Source: Larix kaempferi
Lineage: Eukaryota > Streptophyta > Pinopsida > Pinales > Pinaceae
Reading direction: 5' to 3'
Length of the DNA: 64,000 nt
Assembly (NCBI GenBank): GCA_027924585.1
Contig: BSBM01001922.1
Coordinates: 62,001 to 126,000 of the forward strand
Shown here: positions 56,098-64,000 of the stretch, piece after piece
How the letters are laid out: each line of letters opens with the position of its first letter
How positions within the stretch are numbered: position 1 is the stretch's first letter
The notes under the pieces: model-generated
Databases searched by the model: none
Told to the model about the DNA's origin: nothing
Seen by the model: the letters and a program-made list of their open reading frames with translations, nothing else
Translations under genes and position numbers: made by a program

Positions 56098-56210
56098 GAG
56101 CGCGACTCTACTGTTATAATAGTAGCGTGTGTACGCGACTTTGTCTCATTTAAAGTAGCGCCCATTGCCATATGTACGTGACTTTGTATACTGTAGAGTA
56201 GGGTACACTC
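56098..56210 (+). promoter_or_regulatory. AGTAGCG/CGCGACT motif cluster in the I U3
   Basis: Within 110 bp are gagcgcgactctactg, atagtagcgtgtgtacgcga, aaagtagcgcccattgcc and acgtgactttgt, repeating AGTAGCG and its near-inverted ACGCGACT form about 100-200 bp upstream of the TATA box. A second cluster lies in the leader (57114-57232). Confidence 0.5.
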
Positions 56211-56302
56211 TTGTTTTGGTCAAAATCTCGAAATTCGAGTAAGTTAAGTTGGTTGGGAAACCTCTTGAGTGGTTATAACTTCTTTTCCTCTTCCTCATTG
56301 AT

Positions 56303-56310
56303 TATATAAG
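56303..56310 (+). promoter_or_regulatory. TATA box of the I 5' LTR
   Basis: TATATAAG, about 590 bp before the LTR end. Confidence 0.6.
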
Positions 56311-56899
56311 GAGGGTAGAAGGGCCATGTGGGAAGAGCAAGCCTAATTGCAAAGTTATGCTGGAGGAATGGAGACCCTCATCCCCCTCTCTTGTGCTTCA
56401 GTTTTGGTAAACCCTAGTACAATTGCTTAGAGGCTGGGATCCTTGGAGAACGGAAGCAGGAGACCTTGAATCTAGGTTTCGTGAAGTGCCAAGCTTGAAG
56501 GAAGGTATAATTGTATGTACTTGCTTTCATTAATTAATAAAGATCAGACGTTCTTCTCTTTCCAAATATGACCTATTAATGTGTCTTAAGATTTGATCAC
56601 TGTTTGATTATAGTTTGATGTCTCTTTCCATTATAGATATCAGTATTATATATGTAGTCAAATGTATTTGAGAAAGGTATCAAGTTGTTTTGCAGGTCTG
56701 GGCATTGCAACACTGGATAAGCATTGAAGAGCGAGGGAGGAAAAGCTAGGATCAACCTTCTGAATAAGGTGCCTACATCTCTAAACCCTAATCTCTTCAT
56801 TTATTAGTTATACTTGCAGAATGCTTGTAAGTCTATCTTTATCACCGTAAGTTGGTAGTTTCTCCCCTGAACTATAGGTGCATTTTCCCCACAACAGAA

Positions 56900-56917
56900 T
56901 GGCGACTCCGCTGGGGA
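56900..56917 (+). other. Primer binding site of I
   Basis: TGGCGACTCCGCTGGGGA, three bases after the LTR, same form as H. Tat/Ogre-type gypsy elements are known for PBSs of this kind. Confidence 0.75.
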
Positions 56918-58947
56918 AAGCCTAACTGCTTAGGGGTATCCAAGGTCATTTCTTCAGTCTTGTTTGATGGTCTTTGTTCATTTTCTTGATTAGGATCAGT
57001 TAGTAGGCTCTGTTTGACCCTCCTGGGCTTTTTACAGACCCTTCCCAACCCTTGCAAACCTTTGTGGACCCAGTTTGGGGGTTTTAACCCCGTTTTTTAG
57101 ACTTTTTTTTCTTGTACGCTACTGTTTGTACCACACAGTAGCGCTCATACGCTACTTTTCCTTTGCACAGTAGCGCCCATACTGCTATGAGCGCTAGTTT
57201 CCTTCATACACAGTAGCGCTCAAAATCTGGGTTTGAAATTTTTGAGTTTTTGGGTTGTGGACCCAAATTTGGGGGTTGTGGCTGCATTTTTGGGGGTCCC
57301 TGATGACCTTAGGTCTGTGTTAAACCCCTATAAGTGGTCTCCCATCCTTGTATTGATCCTACATTCATGATTTGAACCTCTTTTGATCATTTTGGGCTTG
57401 TTTGGAAAGTTTTGGGGTTTGTTGACTTAAGTTGGGGGGTTGTGGACCTGTTTGGTGTTTTGTACCCTAATTTGAGTCTGATTGAACTTGCTTGCCCCAT
57501 TTCCACTGGATTTGAAACCTATTGAGTCTTTTTGACCCTGTTTGTATCTATTTGAGTGAAATTTCTCTTTTAGGTTGGTTTCTTGTCCTCCCTTATGCTT
57601 TTAGTTTTTCTTTTGTAGTGAAAGCTCAAGTGTTTTGGCTGTTGTTCAAGACCTTGTTTGCATTGTTTACGTGCAGACCTGACTTTACCAAACCATACTT
57701 ATTCGTAGGTCATTCGCTTCGTTTGGGTCTAAAAGTAGTTTTTGTACTCTTTTCCCAATGTTTGGCATGCTTACATCAATAAGAATTTGAAAGTCATATT
57801 GGTAGCTTTTACTGTTTCATAAAGAGAACCTGAAAGTTTCTTTGATTTGCTTTGATAGTAGGTTAGTTTCAGTTTTTGTTTCTTACCTTTGAAAAGCATA
57901 AAGAATTTTAATTCATTTTCTAAATAGAGTACCTTGCAAGTGGCTTAAAAGATTTTAGAGTGCTTTGCATAAAAAAGAACAAGTTTTCTTTTGCATACTT
58001 ATTAGTTTGAGTAGCTGCATTTTTAGGTTTTGAGTTTATTTTTGTACATTTAGACTTTATTTTTACCTTTTTTGCATTCAAAAGATTAAAAAATTGCATT
58101 TGCACATGCATTCTAGATCAGAATTTTAAGACTTGCATTGAAAAGAAAAAGATTTGTTTGGTGGTAAATATTTCATTTTCAGTACTCTATTTCTATTATA
58201 ACCACTCTCACACACCCACTACCTTTTTGAGTAATCAAGTAACCTTTAAAATGAACTCTAATAAAATGAACTAGCAACATTTTCTTTTCTAGGTTACACT
58301 ACACCAACTAGTTTTGGTTAGGATCTTGGGTTTAAAACACCTTAAACCACCCAAGATCACACATTGCGCAAAAATCGTAGTGAGACTATCATTAGGCAAA
58401 CCCACCTCACTCAAAATTTGCCTGGGAGCATATGCAGTAGGTCAATGTGAGATCAGTTTGTGGGAATACCCCTCCTACTTTCTGTTCGAGCATACGCCAG
58501 GATCGGATTGCGTATTGGGGACTCTTTCGAGTTTCGGGCTTAGCTACCCTGCCCACGCTTTCTGATTCGACCGGTGACTGTTCCCCCAGGAGTTTTCGGT
58601 GTTGTGGTATCCTTAGTATCAGACTCTAGGTTCATACACAGGTGACAGCGGAGGGTATATCTGCTGTACCTAGGACAGACGTGGGAGGAAATCCCTTGCA
58701 GGTCTTTGGGAGGGCGGTTGGGTGATTCCAGCGCTTGCACCCTTAGTCATTGTATTGTGGACCCCGGGTAACTGTCCTTCATCCTTCGTTGATCTGTTCT
58801 GGGCCCTCATCATCCCAGAATCTTCTCCGGAAGGCATCTGTTTGCCTGGTTTGATTTACCTAGGACCTTTTTTATTGGTGTGCTCTTTGTGCTACTTTTT
58901 TTTTTAGTTTTCCTTAGAGATTTTCTTGTTCATTTGAGCAGGAAACT
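56918..58947 (+). other. I leader: about 2-kb non-coding, with a second AGTAGCGC cluster
   Basis: No credible ORF. It has cagtagcgctca-type repeats at 57114-57232 and T-rich stretches. A cttttctag|gttacac site lies near 58294 (matching ttgttag|ggtgcacc in H at about 41560), and catttgagcag lies just before the gag ATG. The acceptor-like sites suggest a leader intron, which is inference. Confidence 0.6.
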
Positions 58948-60198
58948 ATGTCTAGCATTCCGGCGAGTGCCAATCAAGGTACCCCTGTTCCGGGGGATCC
59001 TTGTGCTGTTCCATTCATTGGAAACATTGGTGCTCCCTTAATGGCTACTCTGAATCTTCCTGGATTCACTATTGGGCTGCCGGTTTGGTTGTTTTCCACT
59101 CCGAATGCCTTGCATGCTCCTGACGCTTCTTTTGTGAGCACCTCAAATCAAGAGCATCAGAACCCTGGGCCTTCTTTGCCAGTAACATCTTCTCCTCCTC
59201 CTTCTACCTCATGTGGCGAAAGTAGCAATACTAGTAACCAGCAGTCTAAAAGGAATAGACGGGGGAAGAATAGGAAGAAGATGCCAAAACAAGGGGGCAA
59301 GCACCCTGCCTCTGCAAATCATGCAGGGGGCACCTACCCAGCCTCTGGAGGTCATGCTGGGAGAAAACTTTTAGTCACTGAAAATCATACTGAAAGTTTG
59401 TCTTCAACCACTGTCAGTCATGTTGAGGACACGTCATTGATCACTGCTAGTCATATTAATGACAAGTCACCAGTTCCTGTGAGTCATACTGGAGACACCA
59501 GATCAGCCACTGCAAGTCATGCTGAGGGAGTTGACATTGTCGACAAACCCAACAAACAGAAGCTTAAGTTCCCTTGTAAGTTTTGCGAGGGAGACCACCT
59601 TACTTACTTGTGCCCTGTACTTCCAGAAGTGCAAAAAGTGTGGTACTTAGTTCAAAAGTCTTCTGCTTCTGAGAAACCAGCCTCTGTGAGTCATGCTGGG
59701 GGCAAGCTGTCAGCCAATGCTAGTCATGCTGAAAGTACTGACGTTGTAAAGGAGTCTAAACCTATAGGACGGAAACCAAAGTTCCCTTGTAAACTTTGTA
59801 AGGGAGATCACCTTACTTACCGATGCCCTGCCATTCCAGAGGCACGAAGAGTGTGGTCCATGTCTAAAGGAACCTCTGTTCCTGAGTTGTCTATAGATTC
59901 CCTGCGGTCAGATCAACCTTTGGTTGATAAAGTGGTTGAACCAATGCAATCTTTGGTTGACCCCACTCTTCCTTCGGAGAGTGAAGTGATTGAATCGATG
60001 CAATCTTCGACCGATCCCATCAGTCCTTCAGAGATTGATGCACCTACTACTGAAGTCTTATGCATTACCAGTTTGGATGTTCCTGAAAAAGGGGGCACTT
60101 CATCTGTGCCATGTGAACCCCTACCAAGCCCTAGGATTGTTTCCTTTGATTGGAATATTCTAGCCGAGCCTCGCCTTCCTTCTTCGACACCTTTCTAG
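58948..60198 (+). CDS. I gag with two variant zinc knuckles
   Basis: 416 codons, ATG at 58948 just after a polypyrimidine-AG. The N-terminus carries APLMATLNLPGFTIGLPVW (residues 30-48), conserved in J. A Lys/Arg-rich patch (about 94-113) is followed by a run of decapeptide-like repeats with ASHAG/SHTGD/SHAEG (about 115-195 and 247-268). Two knuckles, CKFCEGDHLTYLC (about 211-223) and CKLCKGDHLTYRC (about 288-300), have C-x2-C-x3-H-x4-C spacing, one residue short of the usual. Gag would coat element RNA. The frame is intact, but TAG at 60196 separates it from the protease in the same frame. The aligned J codon is sense (CAT), so the TAG is most simply a nonsense mutation. Confidence 0.8.
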   Translation: MSSIPASANQGTPVPGDPCAVPFIGNIGAPLMATLNLPGFTIGLPVWLFSTPNALHAPDASFVSTSNQEHQNPGPSLPVTSSPPPSTSCGESSNTSNQQSKRNRRGKNRKKMPKQGGKHPASANHAGGTYPASGGHAGRKLLVTENHTESLSSTTVSHVEDTSLITASHINDKSPVPVSHTGDTRSATASHAEGVDIVDKPNKQKLKFPCKFCEGDHLTYLCPVLPEVQKVWYLVQKSSASEKPASVSHAGGKLSANASHAESTDVVKESKPIGRKPKFPCKLCKGDHLTYRCPAIPEARRVWSMSKGTSVPELSIDSLRSDQPLVDKVVEPMQSLVDPTLPSESEVIESMQSSTDPISPSEIDAPTTEVLCITSLDVPEKGGTSSVPCEPLPSPRIVSFDWNILAEPRLPSSTPF

Positions 60199-61878
60199 AT
60201 AAAGGTTGATATCGGGAACCATACGGTTGATCGATGCATTGTTGATGAAGGTGCTTCTGTTAGTATCTTATCCGCTTATGCTTGGAGAGATTTGGGTTTC
60301 CCTAATATTATTCCAGCTGTTAATTGGCCGTTGACCTTCGATAGAAGACCTAGTGAACCGATCGGATTCCTCCGTCAGGCACCTGTTACCTTGGGTGGAA
60401 AAACAGTCTTAGTTGATTTTATGGTTCTAAAGGACCCTGTGGACTTTGATATGATCCTTGGGCGTGATTACGTTTATGCTATGCATGCTGTGGTGTCTAC
60501 GCTTTTTCGTGTGATGCATTTCCCTCATAACAAAAACATTGTCACCATCGACCAGCTTGCATTCGTTGATCCTCCTTATTACCCATCTGTAGACCAGTCT
60601 GATCCCTCGTCATTAGGCACTACTATGTCACATGCGCCTCATGTGGCATATTGTTCCTTGAGTTCAACTGCTACTGAGAAGAAGTCTCTGAGTTCATGCT
60701 TACCTTCTTGGGACTTGGTCCCAGCTTTTGACCAAGTGACACCTCCATCTGAATGTTTAGATATGTATTCTATCTGGGATGATATACTTCCTTCCGATGA
60801 AGTTTTCCTAGAGTCTATAGTACAGTCTGCCATTCATTTGGATGTTTATCCAGTCGCAGTCATGTCCAGCCCCGATTTGACCTTAAAGTTTGATCTTCCT
60901 ACTGTTGAGTCTTTGGACTTTCCTATAGATCCGCAAATCGGTGTTCCTGCTGAGTTTGATTCTGCTTCTAGAATTTTCAACTCCCGTGATGATGAATTTG
61001 TTCCTGCAGATTCCATCATGTCCTTCAACTTTGATCTTCATCCTGAATTTGATCTTGTTGATTGTAAGTCCTCAGGCTTGGGTACCATCGAGTCTTCATT
61101 TGAAAACTCTGCCTTGTTTATGCTTGCTGTTGATGATAGTGAAGTTGAAAGTATTTCTACCACAGTGACTTGTATCGGGTCTTCCTTTACATATGTTTTA
61201 GATATGATCCTGGTACTAATGTTTCTTGGAGACAGGATTCTTAGCTGGATGTATACTTGCTTATTGGTCCTTTTCGACACCTTGTGCGACTATGTCAGGT
61301 ATATTCAGAACCTTGCATATAGGTTTAGGCTTCCCCGCTGTTATGTTGCATTTGAACCTTTTGCCATCCGAATTCGCCATAGGGTCGAACCTGTTGGATA
61401 TTGGTGTGTTAGCCATCTCTTTATGCATTGTGCACCAGTCCGACAGCAGAGCCTACCTAACATGGGTCACCCTAGTCAGCACCCTTATGCCATTCTGGTG
61501 CCCATGCTGAGTTTTTCTCATAGGCTCGGGAGCCTTTTTAGATTTACCATGATTTTGAGAAGAAGCCTCATATCTTTCTTCCTCACATATTTCTGGCCAT
61601 CCCTGATAAGGCTCCCATCTTTGTGTTCAAATTGCATATGCATCTATTATGATCCCGCTTGCGCTAATGAGCCTGAAGCCGGCTTCCACGCTTTTAGCCC
61701 GTTGTATAAGCCTCCATCTCTGATCTCATTTTCGCTAAGCCCTGTATCATTTTGCCTTTTCAATTTGACACCTTTTACCTGGAGGAGACACACCTTGAGT
61801 GTACTTATCTTGCTCATGTTCCTTGCATTAGGGATAGCTTTGTTCCATGCGCTTGGAGCTAGTTTTGCATGTCCTTGA
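60199..61878 (+). pseudogene. I retropepsin frame and C-terminal extension
   Basis: The same frame as gag continues right after TAG for about 559 codons. IVDEGASVSILSAYAWRDLG near 60238-60297 is the aspartic protease active site (D-E-G). LGGKTVLVDFMVLKDP, DFDMILGRDYVYAMHAV and FPHNKNIVTIDQLAFVD follow. From about residue 130 the protein is acidic and Ser-rich with no recognised domain. From about 61200 it is rich in aromatic and hydrophobic residues and looks like read-through of non-coding DNA. The FAWSYTEM block before RT that J keeps is not seen, so pol is absent at the expected place. Confidence 0.7.
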
Positions 61879-61889
61879 CACTCGTCTCC

Positions 61890-62200
61890 TCCCATTGCGA
61901 GCATTCTTCTACCTTTACTTCGAGCTCGTTAAAAACAGTAAGTAGGTTACGAGCATTTCTTCCACCTTTCCTTCGAGCATTTCTTCCACCTTTCCTTCGA
62001 GCTCGTTAAAAACAGTAAGGAGGCTACGAGCATTCTTCTACCTTCACTTTGAGCTCGTTAAAAACAGTAAGTAGGTTATGAGCATTTCTTTCATCTTCAC
62101 TTCGAGCTTGTTAAAAACAGTAAGGAAGTTGTGAGCATTTTCCTATCTCCTTTGAGCTCGTTAAAAACAGTAAGGAGGTCATGAGTTTACTTTTCCGGAC
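61890..62200 (+). repeat. About 52-bp tandem array of I
   Basis: GAGCTCGTTAAAAACAG anchors lie near 61922, 61999, 62051, 62103 (variant) and 62153, each followed by gagcattctt-type sequence. Spacing is 50-52 bp, with one 77-bp unit carrying an extra partial copy. Confidence 0.85.
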
Positions 62201-62770
62201 TCGTTAAACCTTTACGGAAAAGATACCTATGGAGTTCTTTTAAGCCCTTTTCAGACTCCTTAAATAGGAAAAGTTTGCCGAGCATAGTTGTCTTTTCGGG
62301 CTCGTTAAAATAACTGAACCGACATCCACTTAGGTATAGAATTACCCCTTTTCCGGGCCTTGGTGGATAATTTACGGAAAAGGTATACTCTAGGTATACT
62401 CTTGTATGCGCTAGAAGAGTTCTTCTTCCATCATTTTACACTTTTTCGGGGAAGGAGACTAACTTTACGAAAAAGGACCTTTGGAGTCGTCTTTAGGGTT
62501 TTCAGACTCTCTAAACATGAAAATACCAAGCGAGCACATACCAATCCGGGCTCGATATAAAATCCACGGATAAGTGTCTAGAGGACTGTTTAAGTTTTTC
62601 AACTCTATAAGCAAGAAAACACCGCCGAGCACAGACCAATCCGGGCTCGATATAAAATCCACGGATAGGTGTATGGAGTTTTCTTCTAGGTTTTTCAGAC
62701 TCCTTAAATATGAAAATACCGTCGAGCATGCTTTAGTTCTTTGTCAAGCTCGTTAAAAAATGAAAAAGGA
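62200..62770 (+). repeat. Degenerate related repeats of I
   Basis: Longer irregular units share tttt(c)cgg..ctcgttaaa, gactcctta(a/t)a and ccgagca motifs. One pair of about 110 bp (62525-62740) contains ccaatccgggctcgatataa twice. J has cgagctcgaaaaaatga in its 3' region, so the motif is family-wide. Confidence 0.7.
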
Positions 62771-64000
62771 AATGGAAGGGAAGAATGTCAAAATATCTTT
62801 CAATATGATGGCAGCAAGTCAACTATCTCCTTGAACAAAGCACCTGTTTTGAGTCTATCAAACAAGTTGGGTTCTAGCATTGGCCTTAGGGTAAACTTGA
62901 TCTCAGAGTTCCTACTCCTCCATTTGGTTAGTTTTCCACTCATATGGAGAATCTGTTAATGTCTCCTACATTGCAGACTTGCATCGTGGTCCCTTTGTGT
63001 TCAAAGCTGCCTAAGTCACTCTTGTGTCGTGCTCACTGTTCAAGGATACAACCTGTGTCGGCCATTCTGCAGTTGCCTTGACCTCATGTGTCGGCCATTC
63101 CTTGGTGTCAGTATGTTTCATCATGTGTTTAGTCCTAATCCAAATCAGCTCATACCTTTTGAGTGTCCCTCGTGTTGGATGATGGAGGATGCATTAAGGC
63201 CTCCCTTCCAACGGACTTCTTCCCATCGACTTCAGCTCATTGTGCTCTGGGAATGAAGTTTAGAGTTTCGGTTAGTACCTTGGGGATTGCAGTCATTAGT
63301 GGCAGTTTCCCTTGCTATTGGATAGATGGGAATACATCAATGTCTCCTATCCGATGGATTCTTCAAGTGTTCGACGGCAAGACCATCTATTCGCACTTGT
63401 CGAATGTACTAGGTACCTTGGGTTCCATTTTCATTATTGGTGGACACCCTCGCGTTTGTTAACGGTATACATCAATGACCGGTAATCAAACGATACCTCC
63501 CATGTTCGACAACAGCTCATTTATTCGGATGGATAGGTTTGTACCTTGGGTTGTTTTTGGATGAAGACCTTGGGATCCTCGATAGCATCACCTCATTTAT
63601 GTTATCGCCCAAGTTGCGCAAGACTGAGCCCCACCTCCTTTTGGCTCTTGATGAGACATAGATCCAGCTTGTTCTCTATGGCTATGTTCTCCAGTTTTGA
63701 CATAGATCCACCTTGTATTTATGTGGCTATGTTTCGACTTATGTTCCTCATGGATCCACGCTTGTATTTTAGTGGCCATGATATATGCATCAGTATTTTG
63801 GATCATTATTGTATCCTCTTGGAGATCATGTTCCACCATTTGAACATGGACAGTTACCCCATGGATAAGTTTGTCTGACATTGCCTTTTCTTTCAGGTAC
63901 TTCATTTGAGCCTATCATTCTTGGTTTCTCCGTTCCTCCACGATTCAACTCTTTTTTATTTTTATAATGTATTTCGGCCATCGTTTCCCGTACTCCCTCT
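62771..64000 (+). other. I 3' region, non-coding, runs off the window
   Basis: No RT, RNase H or integrase found in any frame. A threefold short repeat with atagatccaccttgtattt and tatggctatg lies at 63655-63785. Open frames up to 110 codons here are not conserved-looking. Confidence 0.5.

Larger units (their letters stand above)
55945..56896 (+). repeat. 5' LTR of gypsy-type element I
   Basis: The right end ...TTTTCCCCACAACA at 56896 is three bases before the PBS. The left end is inferred at TGTGGATGG (55945), where J's coding sequence stops. That gives 952 bp, close to H's 912. No second LTR lies in the window. Confidence 0.65.

Noticed and set aside
60190-60200. Programmed stop-codon readthrough at the gag-protease boundary of I
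   Set aside because: The paralog J has a sense codon there, so nonsense mutation is simpler. Kept only as a low-interest finding.

Overview
The window looks like intergenic DNA from a large, repeat-rich plant nuclear genome. It is eukaryotic: there are no operons and no Shine-Dalgarno-led genes, and LTR retrotransposons of the plant Ty1/copia and Ty3/gypsy types fill nearly all of it. Their initiator-Met primer binding sites, TATA boxes and 5-bp target-site duplications (TSDs) can be read directly. A conifer or other giant-genome plant would fit, but the sequence alone does not prove the taxon. I found no host protein-coding gene, rRNA, tRNA or CRISPR array.

Left block (1-20308). This is a three-level nest. 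Element A (25-17064, minus, 811-bp LTRs) is a short non-autonomous copia-like element with a decayed gag-like frame. Element B (1226-15071, minus, TSD CATCA) is inserted in A. Element C (3056-10286, plus, TSD TTTTC) is inserted in B, inside a tandem array related to one that C itself carries. C's two 604-bp LTRs differ at only about 3 positions, so C moved recently although its own reverse transcriptase is wrecked. The right arm of the nest (14091-17199) is followed by a near-identical 3109-bp tandem copy (17200-20308). The breakpoints share the hexamer AGTACT.

Middle block (20309-39733). AT-rich sequence without a recognisable gene is followed by a decayed Ty3/gypsy gag-protease remnant (K). 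Next comes a tandem chain of one older copia family in minus orientation: E1 internal, LTR, E2 internal, LTR, E3 internal. Neighbouring units share a single LTR. E1 is split by a plus-strand element F (27016-33773, TSD CCCGA) whose RT core is deleted.

Right block (39734-64000). A gypsy-type element H starts at 39734, inside E3. It has a 912-bp LTR and a PBS of the form TGGCGNCTCCGCTGGGGA. Its leader is split by G (41851-48637, minus, same family as F). H's gag follows at 49021-49686. After it lies a minus-strand gypsy-type element J (about 49690-55943) with a mosaic gag/protease order. A plus-strand relative, I, follows (about 55945 to beyond the window end). It has a complete 5' LTR, PBS and long leader, a gag ORF with two zinc knuckles, then one TAG and a retropepsin frame.

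Two themes recur. First, every fairly complete element lacks a working polymerase: YVDD or larger parts are deleted or never present in A, B, C, F, G, J and the visible part of I, so movement must have depended on partners elsewhere. Second, the copia elements B, C, F and G carry sizeable minisatellite arrays between the end of pol and the 3' polypurine tract (PPT). They also share an internal region with a conserved series of AG|GTATGT-like sites. These arrays produce many long but meaningless open frames.
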